From NCBI GenBank assembly GCA_002503055.1, contig DAQX01000007.1:20377-84376 (forward strand): 64,000 nucleotides of DNA, in the 5' to 3' direction. The notes under the pieces were generated by a model. That model saw only the letters and a list, made by a program, of their open reading frames with translations. It did no database searches and was not told the origin of the DNA. This document shows, piece by piece, positions 9,311-18,526 of this stretch. The translations under genes and the position numbers were made by a program. Positions within the stretch are counted from its first letter, which is position 1. Every line of letters starts with the position of its first letter. The stretch is from Euryarchaeota archaeon UBA86 (GTDB lineage Archaea; Thermoplasmatota; Poseidoniia; Poseidoniales; Thalassarchaeaceae).

Positions 9311-9598
9311 ATGGGATTCAAGGCGAATGCCCGCAAGAGGAGACAGGTCGCTGCTGCTGCCTCTGGTGCTTCCGAGAAGAAGCAGGAAGAGTATGTCGGC
9401 GAGAAGAAGTGCGATGTGGCCGACTGCGACAATTGGGCAGACAAGAAAATCGGAGGCAGGAGACTAGCCTTTGACAGGGCAGTCGATGTCTGGGGCGAGT
9501 CTGGTTTGTCCACAGAGGCAAGGAGAGTCACAGTCTGTAAGTCGTGTTACAGAGCCTGGAAGAAGGCCAAGAAGGATGAGCCAACCGAGTGGACATAG
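9311..9598 (+). CDS. Small putative zinc-binding protein, unknown function
   Basis: 95 residues. I do not recognise the family. The first 25 residues are rich in Arg, Lys and Ala. Two cysteine pairs, CDVADC and CKSC about 40 residues apart, could form one zinc site. Between them lies GGRRLAFDRAVDVWG, and the C terminus is basic and aromatic (CYRAWKKAKKD). The cysteine spacing and charge suggest a nucleic-acid- or ribosome-associated protein; that is inference. It starts 23 bases after purA in the same orientation. Confidence 0.6.
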   Translation: MGFKANARKRRQVAAAASGASEKKQEEYVGEKKCDVADCDNWADKKIGGRRLAFDRAVDVWGESGLSTEARRVTVCKSCYRAWKKAKKDEPTEWT

Positions 9599-9661
9599 GA
9601 CGCAGAAATCATCTGATTATACAATCGCAACAATGTTAGATGGAATCTCAGAGCGAGTTCC

Positions 9662-11281
9662 ATGTCTCATCCGGCCAACGAGCCCATTCTCGGATATGAA
9701 CCAGGAAGTCAAGAGAGAGAATCTCTGCAATCAGAGATTGACCGCCAGATGGCCGAAATCATTGAGATACCCTGTATTATCAACGGAGAAGAGGTATACA
9801 CAGGAGTAACTGTGCCCCAGTTAATTCCGCACAATCATGGCCATGTTCTTGCTAATGTGCACTTGGCAGGAAGGGATGAGATGGAGGCTGCTTGTGCTGC
9901 AGCGGTTGCTGCGCAACAGGAGTGGATTGATCTCGGATTAGAGGGGCGATGTGCCATTTTCGAGCGCTGCGCCGATCTTCTAGCCGGAGACTGGCGCATG
10001 AAGGTCAACGCCTCAACCATGCTCAATCAATCAAAGACAGCATTCCAAGCCGAAATCGACGCGGCGTGTGAACTCATCGACTTCTGGAGATTCAATTGTC
10101 ATTATGCGAGAGGATTCCACGATGACTTCCAACCACTCGTCTCTCCGGAAGGAGTTAAGAATTCAACTGAAATCAGACCTCTGGAAGGGTTCGTACTAGC
10201 AATCACTCCATTCAACTTCACGAGTATCGCCGCCAATCTACCTAGTGCACCAGCCATAGTCGGCTGCACAAGCATTTGGAAAGCCAGTCGTAACTCATAT
10301 CATTCGAACTATGTCCTGATGCAACTTATGATGGAAGCAGGATTGCCTCCAGGAGTCATAAATTTCCTCCCGGGTTCAGGTGCTGATATTACAGAAGTAG
10401 CTCTAGCTAATCCCGACTTTGCGGGACTTCACTTCACTGGTTCAACAGCAACATTCCAGGGACTATGGCAGGAGATTGGATTGGCCCTGCCGAACCTGCG
10501 TTCCTACCCACGGATCGTTGGTGAGACTGGAGGCAAAGACTTCGTTGTAGCACACCCAGAATGTGACCGACAAGGTCTGCTTGTTGCACTACTCAGAGGG
10601 GCATTTGAATATCAAGGGCAGAAGTGCTCGGCTGCTAGCCGTGCCTATATTCCAAGATCAGTATGGACTGCTATCTCTGAAGACCTATGCTCCGAGATTG
10701 GCAAGATAAAGATGGGAGATGCTCGTGACTTTACCAATTTCATGACTGCAGTTATCGACCAGAGATCCTTCGACAAAATAACAGGATATATCGAAAGAGC
10801 CGCTAGCAGAGATACCTGCACAATCATCTGTGGAGGAGGCTCGGATGACTCGACTGGTTTCTTCATTGAGCCTACCATTATTGTCACCAACAATCCAACA
10901 TCGGAGACCATGGTAGAGGAGATATTCGGCCCAGTGCTAACGGTGTATGTCTATGAGGACGATGAATTCGAGGCAACCCTGAGACTGTGTGACGAGGCAT
11001 CCCCTTACGCGCTTACGGGTAGTATCTTTGCATCCAATGAAGAGGATATACAGACTGCATACGAGGCATTGAGATTCACCGCTGGAAACTTCTACATCAA
11101 CGACAAGCCTACCGGGGCCGTTGTCGCCCAGCAGCCATTCGGAGGGGCCAGGGCTTCTGGTACCAATGACAAGGCTGGAGGCCCCCTCAATCTTCTACGA
11201 TGGATTAGCCCGCGCTCAGTGAAGAGGACAATCGATGTGCCACAGGATTGGACTTATCCATTCATGGGCGCAGACAAGTAA
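9662..11281 (+). CDS. pruA: L-glutamate gamma-semialdehyde (P5C) dehydrogenase
   Basis: 539 residues, aldehyde dehydrogenase superfamily, closest in motifs to the ALDH4/P5CDH branch that oxidises glutamate semialdehyde to glutamate with NAD in proline catabolism. Catalytic Cys322 lies in YQGQKCSAASRAY and the general-base Glu288 in VGETGGKDF. The NAD-binding ITPFNFTSIAANLP (181-194) and the C-terminal PFGGARASGTNDKAGG segment, typical of P5CDH, are present. No proline dehydrogenase is seen in the window, so the P5C source is encoded elsewhere. Confidence 0.92.
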   Translation: MSHPANEPILGYEPGSQERESLQSEIDRQMAEIIEIPCIINGEEVYTGVTVPQLIPHNHGHVLANVHLAGRDEMEAACAAAVAAQQEWIDLGLEGRCAIFERCADLLAGDWRMKVNASTMLNQSKTAFQAEIDAACELIDFWRFNCHYARGFHDDFQPLVSPEGVKNSTEIRPLEGFVLAITPFNFTSIAANLPSAPAIVGCTSIWKASRNSYHSNYVLMQLMMEAGLPPGVINFLPGSGADITEVALANPDFAGLHFTGSTATFQGLWQEIGLALPNLRSYPRIVGETGGKDFVVAHPECDRQGLLVALLRGAFEYQGQKCSAASRAYIPRSVWTAISEDLCSEIGKIKMGDARDFTNFMTAVIDQRSFDKITGYIERAASRDTCTIICGGGSDDSTGFFIEPTIIVTNNPTSETMVEEIFGPVLTVYVYEDDEFEATLRLCDEASPYALTGSIFASNEEDIQTAYEALRFTAGNFYINDKPTGAVVAQQPFGGARASGTNDKAGGPLNLLRWISPRSVKRTIDVPQDWTYPFMGADK

Positions 11282-11314
11282 TCCGAACTTTGATTACCCG
11301 CTGATTTGAGCGGC

Positions 11315-11395
11315 CAATGGGGAGCTTAGTGCTGAGAGGTCACTGAAAGGTGACGACCCTTGACCTGATCTGGATAATGCCAGCGGAGGGAGAGA
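11315..11395 (+). promoter_or_regulatory. TPP (thiamine pyrophosphate) riboswitch
   Basis: The leader contains the conserved THI-element core: GCTGAGAGG at 11331-11339, ACCCTTGACCTGATCTGG at 11356-11373, then ATAATGCCAGCGGAGGGA at 11374-11391. The optional P3a stem is visible as GTCAC (11339-11343) pairing with GTGAC (11350-11354). The 3' strand contains GGAGGGAG, which is also the ribosome binding site 5 bases before the ATG at 11397. Ligand binding should therefore hide the site and block translation of the transporter when TPP is plentiful. The motif match is direct; the mechanism is inferred from the overlap. Confidence 0.93.
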
Positions 11396-11396
11396 A

Positions 11397-12842
11397 ATGA
11401 ACGAAATTATAGCATATGGACTACTGTTTGCAACATTAGCAATCTTTGGCTGGATAGGTTACCAAGCCGGAGTAAAGAATGATTTGAATGAGGATGAATA
11501 CCTCTCTGCTAGAGGTTCACAGGACTGGTTGAGAATTGGATTGAGCCTATTTGCATCGGGAATGGGGATTTGGATTCTATTCGGGCCTTCCGAGGTCGGC
11601 TACTACGGGGGATTCTGGGATGTTGTCGGATATGCAGTTTCGGCTGCCACACCATTCCTTCTCCTAGCCTATGTTGGCCCTATGATTCGCGAGAGGCTGC
11701 CTTCGGGAGTCACACTTGCCGACTATGTCCGTATTCGTCTAGGAAGGCCGATGCAAGTCTATGTCGGACTAATCTCCGTGCTCTACATGTTCACCTTCCT
11801 TTTTGCAGAATTCACCGCTATAGGAAAGGCGATGGACACCCTCTCCGAGATAGAACCCCTCATCGCCATGGGCATGGTAGGAATAGTGACTGCAGCATAC
11901 ATCTCGCAAGGAGGACTCCCTGCATCTCTAGCAACTGACCGTGTGCAAGCGTGGACAATCATGTTCCTTGTTGTGGCATTGCTGTTGGCCCTATTTGGAG
12001 GAGACATAAACGGCCTCATTGCGGATGCCAAGGCATACAATCCCGAAGACTCATGGAGCATCGGCTCAATGTCATACATGGATTCATTCGAATCCGGACT
12101 GGCTCTGGTTGTGGCAATTACCGCAGCAGAGATGTTCTCTCAGGGCAACTGGCAGCGGGCTTGGGCGTCCGAGTCGGACGAGGCCTTGACCAAGGGTGCC
12201 TGGCTGGCTGCGGGACTTGTCCTACCACTGGTCTTCATCATGGGTGTGCTAGGTACCGTAGTCGCGGGACAGGGTGCCGTGGACGATCCTTCTGCGGCAT
12301 TCTTCTATCTCATCGAGGATGCAGGAACCCTCTTCGTTGCCGCATTCATCGTCCTCGCAGTAGCACTGGTGTGCTCAAGCGTCGATACTCTACAGAATGC
12401 TATTGTGGCTTCGATATCGGGAGATCTCAGCGATAACACGATGAGTCTGCAGAATGCACGTTTCCTGACAATCGGCCTAATCCCAATAGCAATCTATCTG
12501 GCCACGGGGCCTACTATTGGAGGTTTCACCTTCGATGCACTCGGCGTGTTTGAGATATTCCTGTTCGCCGACTTGCTAGCTGCAGCCACGGTCATGCCAG
12601 TCCTGCTCACACTGTGGGGCGAGGTGTCGACCAAAGGTGCACTACTGGGCGCTGTCTGCGGACTGCTATCAGTAGTCGCATACGGCACATTCACGGGAGA
12701 TTTAGGAACAGGCATAGAGTATGTCTTCTCGCCTACAAACGAATTCGGCCTAGCGAACCTCAATGTCTTCCTGTCAGCAGTAATCGGCTCTACAATCGTG
12801 ACTATTGGTGGCTCCAAAGTCCTGCCCGATGCCTCCGCTTGA
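11397..12842 (+). CDS. Sodium:solute symporter family transporter under TPP riboswitch control
   Basis: 481 residues with about 13 membrane helices in the SSS fold. An early segment (NEDEYLSARGSQDWLRIGLSLFASGMG) fits the substituted-residue loop and broken helix 1 of SSS proteins, and QGNWQRAWASESDEALTKGAWLAAG is typical of the family core. The start codon lies 5 bases after the TPP riboswitch, so the substrate is very likely thiamine or its pyrimidine precursor HMP. SAR11 ThiV is a known case of an SSS protein behind a TPP riboswitch. No thiamine biosynthesis gene is seen nearby. Confidence 0.85.
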   Translation: MNEIIAYGLLFATLAIFGWIGYQAGVKNDLNEDEYLSARGSQDWLRIGLSLFASGMGIWILFGPSEVGYYGGFWDVVGYAVSAATPFLLLAYVGPMIRERLPSGVTLADYVRIRLGRPMQVYVGLISVLYMFTFLFAEFTAIGKAMDTLSEIEPLIAMGMVGIVTAAYISQGGLPASLATDRVQAWTIMFLVVALLLALFGGDINGLIADAKAYNPEDSWSIGSMSYMDSFESGLALVVAITAAEMFSQGNWQRAWASESDEALTKGAWLAAGLVLPLVFIMGVLGTVVAGQGAVDDPSAAFFYLIEDAGTLFVAAFIVLAVALVCSSVDTLQNAIVASISGDLSDNTMSLQNARFLTIGLIPIAIYLATGPTIGGFTFDALGVFEIFLFADLLAAATVMPVLLTLWGEVSTKGALLGAVCGLLSVVAYGTFTGDLGTGIEYVFSPTNEFGLANLNVFLSAVIGSTIVTIGGSKVLPDASA

Positions 12843-12910
12843 TTCATTTGCTTGAGCAACACGCGAAGGCCGTGTTCGGACCACATCCTTCTAGGATTCA
12901 TGCGCTGGCA

Positions 12911-13666
12911 ATGCCTTGGAAGATATGGAAATCAAGTTGGACCAGACGCCACATGATGGGCGGAAATTGGTTCCCCTTGGAGATGTTTCTAGTAGGCCTA
13001 ATATGTGTCGCAGTGCCTTACTTTACTTCGAATAACATTGCAGAATATTACCTCAGTACAGTTTGGGATCCTGAGATTGCTCTAGACAGGGATATACCTG
13101 TAATCAATTGGATGATTATTCCCTACGCAGCATTATACTTGTTCTATCCCGCGACTCTGGTACTTTGCCCCAAAGATGATCGAGGCAGGTTAGAACTACT
13201 TCTCGCAATGCAAGGCCTAATTCTGGTGACAATTTTCTGTGTTGTAATCTTCCTAGTTTTACCCGCTGAGATTGACCTACGATGGCAATTGGATGAGCAC
13301 TGGGTTGACCACCCTCTAAACGGAATAGAGACAGCATTGTATGGGTTCATCCACTTCTCAGATAATCCCTGGAATGCATGGCCTAGTCTGCACATTGTTC
13401 ACTCTTACTTACTGGCTAGGATGATTACTCTGTGGGTTATCCGTGAACATGGGGAGAAACCCTTTGCGAAGGCATTCCTAGCAATCCTGTGGGTCGAGTA
13501 TGTTCTGCTATGCGGCAGCATCTTGACTACCAAACAGCATTACCTGTGGGATTTAGTAGCCGGACTAATCGTAGCCGTATTTGCATGGAAACTGTTCGAG
13601 TATGCTCTCAGCCTTGCTGACCGAAACACACCAGAAGAGGTCGCCAAGGAAGCCGGTTGGACCTAA
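12911..13666 (+). CDS. PAP2-family membrane phosphatase
   Basis: 251 residues with about five or six membrane helices. Two PAP2 motifs are visible: PSLHIVHSYL (motif 2, catalytic His) and TTKQHYLWDLVAG (motif 3, nucleophile His with trailing Asp). Such enzymes dephosphorylate lipid phosphates or transfer head groups; the WPSLH form resembles the inositol-phosphoceramide-synthase-like branch. The ATG at 12911 begins just before the basic RR and the first helix; the frame upstream overlaps the symporter gene and looks non-coding. Its stop codon directly abuts the stop of the convergent phosphate transporter. Confidence 0.8.
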   Translation: MPWKIWKSSWTRRHMMGGNWFPLEMFLVGLICVAVPYFTSNNIAEYYLSTVWDPEIALDRDIPVINWMIIPYAALYLFYPATLVLCPKDDRGRLELLLAMQGLILVTIFCVVIFLVLPAEIDLRWQLDEHWVDHPLNGIETALYGFIHFSDNPWNAWPSLHIVHSYLLARMITLWVIREHGEKPFAKAFLAILWVEYVLLCGSILTTKQHYLWDLVAGLIVAVFAWKLFEYALSLADRNTPEEVAKEAGWT

Positions 13667-15787
13667 TCAGTTGTGCACTAGAGTCAGGTAGCCGTTCGCA
13701 GCACTCTCGCACGCATTCGCCACATCGTCAAGTCTCTGTAGTACTCTGTACATGTGTACTGCTGCTAGAGCATCTTCCTCACCAGAGGTGAAGACGAACC
13801 CGGCAGCCCGACTCTCGACCAAGTCAGCCTCATGCTCGGCTAGATTGACTTGATCAATCAACTCTCCAAGCCTCTGCCGTCCAGCCCTAGTATAGCCAGA
13901 CAATGTTAGGTCACGAAGCTCCGCTACTGTGTCCTCATAGACCGCAGCAGTCTTTGCGACAGCCCCTGCCATTTCCTTCAGCAGTTCTCTAGCTTCAGAG
14001 TTATCATACAGTGGCCTGAATGATAACTGCTCTGCAACATTCTGCGCATAGTCTGCAATCCTGTCTTGGCGAGCCAACATGTGGAAGAATTCATCCGGAC
14101 TGGTTAGGAAATTCCACTTGCCAGCACCAACCTTGACCCTGAGGTCATTCTTGATGTTGTCAGCCTTCAACTCGGCTTCGTTGGTTGCCTGAATCGCAGC
14201 ACTTGCATCCTTGCCATCCGCTGCTGCATTGACTGCCTCCAACATGTGGTTGACGGTCTCTTCTACGGCCTCGGCGTGAGTGTGGAAGAGCTCGAAGTAG
14301 GTTGGTGCACCCTTCTCTGCTTCACCACCGGCATCTGCTAGAGCATCATCGACGAACACTTCACTTTCCCTAGTTGCCCACATCACATATCCTACCATTA
14401 GGAAGGAAATAGGTATGATTACAAGGAGGTTGAGTGGATCTGATCCAGATGCCACATAGATTACCACAGAACCGAATCCTGCTGCGGGCAGACTGGCTAC
14501 CCAGGAAGCAACGATCTTCCCGAAAACTCTGAAATCGACATTCTTGGCCCCTCCGGCCAATCCAACTCCAACCACTGAACCTACCAAGGTGTGAGTAGTC
14601 GATACAGGAACAGCTAGGAATGGCATTGAGAATATCAGAATCGTGGTCGCAGCACCGAATTCTGCGGCGAAACCCCGAGTAGGTGTGATGTCAGTAATCT
14701 TGTGACCAATGGTGTCCATAACTCTCCATCCCCATGTCATCACACCGATTGCAATACCGGCACTTCCTAGCAGAACTAGCCAAGTGGGAACATCCGCCTT
14801 GGCTGCCAATTCTCCTCCACTCGAGAGGACTTGGTAGACAGCAGCCATCGGGCCAATTGCATTCGATCGATCATTTGCCCCGTGTGCGAATGCGACATAT
14901 GCAGCAGTGATAACCTGTAGCCAGACGAAGATTCGCTCGACACCATGGAAACCATCCTGCTCTCCCTTGAACTCGTAATTCCTCAGAACATATGCTAGAA
15001 TGCCCGAAGAAATAATCGCGATTACTAGAGCTAGAACGATGCTATTCATTGGAATCCAAGCATTATCTGCCAACGGGTCCCAACTACCGTTCTCCTTGAC
15101 TGGTAACCAGTCATACTTGTCCTCAATCCAGCCATTACTCTCTGCTCTAGAGAAGAATCCTTTCAGAGCCTTGAATTGGAGTGCGATTCCGAGAACGAAG
15201 AAAGTAGGGATGGCTAGGATAGGTGCTAGCCATTTTGACCTCTCAATTGGATTTTCAGCCTCGAGAATTGAACCTCGAACAATGTAGAATGTGAAGAAAG
15301 CCAGCAGACCTCCCATCAGAGGGCTTGCGACCCAAGACATGACGACCTTCTGAATAACCTCCCAGTCGATTAGCGAAGTGCTATGTTGCACTTCTAGTAC
15401 AAGTCCAGCACCTACTATACCTCCAATGATGCTATGGGTAGTGGAAACTGGAAGTCCTAGCCTGGTAGCAATCGTGAGCCAGACTGCAGCTGCCATCATT
15501 GCAGCGATGAATGCATACATCAGATCATTAGCGAATTCATTGGTGACTGTATCGAAGTCTACTGAGAGAATGCCCTTACGAACCGTATCGGTAACCGCAT
15601 CTCCTGCGAAAAACGCTCCAGCGAACTCGAATACGGCTGCAACAATCACAGCTTGCTTCAATGTCAATGCACGTGAACCAACCGAAGTTCCCATAGCATT
15701 GGCAACATCGTTGGCACCGATGTTCCAGGCCATATAGGCACAAACTACGAGCGATAAAATCAGGACGAGCGTCATTATGGGTTCCAT
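13667..15787 (-). CDS. PiT-family phosphate transporter fused to a PhoU-like (DUF47) domain
   Basis: 706 residues, longer than ordinary PiT proteins. Both halves of the inverted PiT repeat carry the signature: WNIGANDVANAMGTSVGSR (21-39) and AHGANDRSNAIGPM near residue 300. After the last helix (ends near 475) a soluble helical domain of about 210 residues (490-706) matches the PhoU-like/DUF47 type, with a strongly alpha-helical pattern (HAEAVEETVNHMLEAV, LARQDRIADYAQNVAEQL). In most genomes the DUF47 protein is a separate gene beside pit. PiT proteins import metal-phosphate with H+ or Na+; the fused domain probably gates or senses transport. It is divergent from an AbrB-PhoU regulator. Confidence 0.9.
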   Translation of the reverse strand: MEPIMTLVLILSLVVCAYMAWNIGANDVANAMGTSVGSRALTLKQAVIVAAVFEFAGAFFAGDAVTDTVRKGILSVDFDTVTNEFANDLMYAFIAAMMAAAVWLTIATRLGLPVSTTHSIIGGIVGAGLVLEVQHSTSLIDWEVIQKVVMSWVASPLMGGLLAFFTFYIVRGSILEAENPIERSKWLAPILAIPTFFVLGIALQFKALKGFFSRAESNGWIEDKYDWLPVKENGSWDPLADNAWIPMNSIVLALVIAIISSGILAYVLRNYEFKGEQDGFHGVERIFVWLQVITAAYVAFAHGANDRSNAIGPMAAVYQVLSSGGELAAKADVPTWLVLLGSAGIAIGVMTWGWRVMDTIGHKITDITPTRGFAAEFGAATTILIFSMPFLAVPVSTTHTLVGSVVGVGLAGGAKNVDFRVFGKIVASWVASLPAAGFGSVVIYVASGSDPLNLLVIIPISFLMVGYVMWATRESEVFVDDALADAGGEAEKGAPTYFELFHTHAEAVEETVNHMLEAVNAAADGKDASAAIQATNEAELKADNIKNDLRVKVGAGKWNFLTSPDEFFHMLARQDRIADYAQNVAEQLSFRPLYDNSEARELLKEMAGAVAKTAAVYEDTVAELRDLTLSGYTRAGRQRLGELIDQVNLAEHEADLVESRAAGFVFTSGEEDALAAVHMYRVLQRLDDVANACESAANGYLTLVHN

Positions 15788-15831
15788 TGCGGCGACCGCA
15801 CCGCTAAGGGTACTTGATAGAGAAGTTGCGT

Positions 15832-15855
15832 AATCTATATAGTAATAATTAGATT
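15832..15855. promoter_or_regulatory. TATA box within an inverted repeat, AbrB-PhoU/PiT divergent promoter
   Basis: Arms AATCTA (15832-15837) and TAGATT (15850-15855) are exact reverse complements 12 bases apart and flank TATATAGTAATAAT. The TATATA at 15836-15841 is about 26 bases before the regulator's ATG (15865), which fits a leaderless archaeal transcript. A dimer bound to the arms would cover the TATA box, so autoregulation by the AbrB-domain product and control of the divergent transporter are plausible. The repeat and spacing are seen; binding is inferred. Confidence 0.5.
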
Positions 15856-15864
15856 CGCAGTTTT

Positions 15865-16902
15865 ATGCCCATAGGACCAGGTGAGCAAGATGTCCGTAGA
15901 CTGCAACTGACGGGCGGTTCTACATACACGATGAGCCTGCCTAAGCCGTGGATTATTTCGAACAACCTCTCTGCTAGAGATGGAATCCGTGTTGAATGGA
16001 GGGCATCGGGCGAACTTTCTCTAACGCCATTGGACGAGGCCAGTGAGGACAAAACAATCGTTAAACTGAATCTAAATGATATTCCAGAAGGTGCACTCTA
16101 CGATCACCTGATGGGAGCATACCTTTCTGGGTCTCAAGAAGTATCTATCTTCAGCGAGAATTCATTCAGCAGAGAGGATCGTAGCGAGATACGCAGGTTC
16201 CTACGCTCCACTAGGGGTTTTGAGATTGGAGAGGAGTCGGAGAGTAGTATGAATCTAATTAGTCTCCTGAACGCTGGAGAACTCCCTTTACACGCAAGTC
16301 TGAACCGAATGTATCTGCTGTTAACTTCCTTAGTTCGCGATACATTCGAAGTTCTCACCGGATCCAATGAAGAACTGATTTCCGATTTTGAGGAGCGCGA
16401 GAGGGAAGTTGATGGTCTACACTACCTGATTGAAAGGCAAGTTGGAGCAATGCTTGATTCGCAACAGGTCTCAAGATCCCTTGGACTGAGTAGAAAAGAA
16501 GGCGTTGAACATACCAATCTAGCAAGATCACTTGAGAGAATGATGGACCACGCCCACGAGATGGCCCGACTAGCCTTGGAGACTAATCCCCGACCTAGTC
16601 TGAGGCCCGATGAATATCCACTATCTTTATTGTCGGTCTGGATGGATGCGTTGAAGACTCTGATGATCAATCTGAGGACACATGACGCTTACCAAATAGA
16701 GACAGCAAGAAATTCTTTGAAGGCTGCACAATTGGCATTGAAAGAACACGAAGAAGGCCTTTGGTCCGGTAGAAGGAAAGCATCCTCACTCCTGTTCGAG
16801 GATAGAATTTCTGAGTCCATTCGCAGAATTTGTGCCTATTCTAGGGATTTTGGAGAGATTCTACTCAACATGATTGCATACGACTCTATGCAGCGCCAAT
16901 GA
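15865..16902 (+). CDS. phoU: Phosphate uptake regulator with AbrB-type DNA-binding domain and PhoU domain
   Basis: 345 residues. The N terminus (about 10-55: VRRLQLTGGSTYTMSLPKPWI, then GIRVEW) is a SpoVT/AbrB swapped-hairpin DNA-binding domain. The rest is helical and contains two PhoU-like three-helix bundles (for example DFEEREREVDGLHYLIERQVG and LERMMDHAHEMARLA). This architecture is known in archaeal PhoU proteins, which repress phosphate uptake when phosphate is plentiful. It is divergent from the PiT-DUF47 transporter, 77 bases between starts, consistent with a local regulatory circuit. Confidence 0.88.
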   Translation: MPIGPGEQDVRRLQLTGGSTYTMSLPKPWIISNNLSARDGIRVEWRASGELSLTPLDEASEDKTIVKLNLNDIPEGALYDHLMGAYLSGSQEVSIFSENSFSREDRSEIRRFLRSTRGFEIGEESESSMNLISLLNAGELPLHASLNRMYLLLTSLVRDTFEVLTGSNEELISDFEEREREVDGLHYLIERQVGAMLDSQQVSRSLGLSRKEGVEHTNLARSLERMMDHAHEMARLALETNPRPSLRPDEYPLSLLSVWMDALKTLMINLRTHDAYQIETARNSLKAAQLALKEHEEGLWSGRRKASSLLFEDRISESIRRICAYSRDFGEILLNMIAYDSMQRQ

Positions 16903-16905
16903 TAT

Positions 16906-18351
16906 CTAGAGAAGTGCAGTAACTTGCTCTGGCTGAGTCAGGTAGACTAGCAGACCTAGTCCTGCAAACATCATCATCCAAGCACCAGTTGCCTTTACTA
17001 TGCCAGTTGACTGACGCAGGAAGTCAAGCATCGATTGCCTACCCATGCCCACTAGGGCAGTAACCGCCACCATCAGCAGTGTCACTGAGAGAATCAGCCC
17101 CGTCATGCCGAAAATGAATGCACCATCTCCTACAACAGCTAGCCAAGCTACGAACGGGAATACTGCAGCTGCCGTACAGTCCACTGAAGCAGCGCTGTAG
17201 CCTATGCCCCAGAGGAACATGTTTCGTCTAGGGGTAAATTGTTCGTCAGTCTCTGTAGTTTGGTATCGGTCCAGAATTCCTTGTACCCAGTTCAGCAGGT
17301 GTGATGTCCACCCAAGCAACATGAGGCTGCCTAGAATCAGAAGTAGCCATGCAATCAATATCGCAATATCATGTAGAACACCAGAGAGGTTGATGATTCC
17401 ATCAAGTCCGAAGATGATGGCGCCGATTACACCGAAGAAAGTCAATTGCCCAAGAGCAGCATATCCTCCAACCTCGATAGGCTTAGGCATTCTTCCAGAT
17501 AGTCTACCTGCCTCTCGCAACTCGTCTTCCCTCATTCCGAGATTTAGGTAGTAGGTGATGTAAGATGGAAGAACAGGGAAGGCACATGGAGAGAAGTATA
17601 CTAGAATTCCCAGAAAGAGGCCGATTACGAACACACCTGTGAGAGATCGATCCGCCTTCTCTAGACCAAATCGCAAATCTTCAGCATCGCCAGAATTAGC
17701 CCTTGCTATAGCCGAATCAAATGAACTCCAACCATCCAAAGGCGTACCTGTACTCTCCTTGGCAACAACATATCCTTCATGATCTACTACGATTACTATG
17801 GGCAAATCAAAAGCCGAGTAATATTCTGCCAAATCGCCTCTAGATCCATCTTCTAAGATTACAACTTCCGAACCACTATTTGCCACAGGCCAAGACATGT
17901 GCTTATCAGAATCCAAATCGCCAAATGTCCTGTTTATACGGTCGAATGATTCGTACCAATACCAAGTCGCTACAGAAAGTACAATGACATTATGAGGGCC
18001 TTCAAGAGACCCCCAATCGTCCAAATTCTGTTCGATATGAGTCTGGACATAATGGCAATTTGCGCAGTCTATTGCCATGAAATCGATTACAACCACATTA
18101 CCTCTCAAATCAGATAGTCTGACCATACCATTCTCGTCTGCGACGACATCATCAATTCCGGTTCGATTCATCGTTTCTACTTCAAAGTCAGGAACTGGTA
18201 CCACTTCATCAGATACTCCGTAAGCTGATGCTGAAAGTCCGAATAATGTCAGAGATGAGTACCCAATTATGCAGAAGAGCACAACCCCAATTCCGAATGC
18301 CTGCCATGTCTCTTTTTCACGCAGGACACCGAAGTCAAGACCTGCGAACAT
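16906..18351 (-). CDS. Redoxin-CcdA fusion, thiol-disulfide transporter of the envelope
   Basis: 481 residues. An N-terminal membrane helix (about 17-43) is followed by an external thioredoxin-like domain (52-215) with the active-site pair CANC (Cys96, Cys99). A membrane domain of CcdA/DsbD type begins near 235. Its two conserved helix cysteines are in FSPCAFPVLPS (about 252) and VDCTAAAVFPF (about 390). CcdA passes electrons from cytoplasmic thioredoxin to external thiol proteins; here the external partner is fused at the N terminus, whereas DsbD has its thioredoxin domain C-terminal. It could keep cysteines of exported proteins such as the SCO proteins reduced. Ends 3 bases from the convergent phoU stop. 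Confidence 0.85.
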   Translation of the reverse strand: MFAGLDFGVLREKETWQAFGIGVVLFCIIGYSSLTLFGLSASAYGVSDEVVPVPDFEVETMNRTGIDDVVADENGMVRLSDLRGNVVVIDFMAIDCANCHYVQTHIEQNLDDWGSLEGPHNVIVLSVATWYWYESFDRINRTFGDLDSDKHMSWPVANSGSEVVILEDGSRGDLAEYYSAFDLPIVIVVDHEGYVVAKESTGTPLDGWSSFDSAIARANSGDAEDLRFGLEKADRSLTGVFVIGLFLGILVYFSPCAFPVLPSYITYYLNLGMREDELREAGRLSGRMPKPIEVGGYAALGQLTFFGVIGAIIFGLDGIINLSGVLHDIAILIAWLLLILGSLMLLGWTSHLLNWVQGILDRYQTTETDEQFTPRRNMFLWGIGYSAASVDCTAAAVFPFVAWLAVVGDGAFIFGMTGLILSVTLLMVAVTALVGMGRQSMLDFLRQSTGIVKATGAWMMMFAGLGLLVYLTQPEQVTALL

Positions 18352-18449
18352 GATTCGCGGAATTGGGACAGACTTTTGATTCCGGCGGGGATTCTGCTCT
18401 TGATGAAGTCATCATGCTTATTGCCAAATTAGACTGCCAAGAAGACATA

Positions 18450-18525
18450 GGGCTCGTGGTCTAGGGGTTATGACGTCGCCTTCACATGGCGAAGATCGCA
18501 GGTTCAATTCCTGCCGAGCCCACCA
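18450..18525 (+). tRNA. tRNA-Val (CAC), CCA encoded
   Basis: Acceptor GGGCTCG pairs with CGAGCCC, the T-arm is GCAGG-TTCAATT-CCTGC, and the anticodon stem TCGCC/GGCGA encloses loop TTCACAT with anticodon CAC. The 3' ACCA is encoded. The CCA end lies one base from the stop codon of the convergent deoC gene. Confidence 0.95.
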
Positions 18526-18526
18526 T

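Noticed and set aside
11570..12436. Plus-strand frames inside the symporter gene
   Set aside because: They are shadow frames rich in Arg, Cys and Ser with no family features, within a clear multi-helix transporter.
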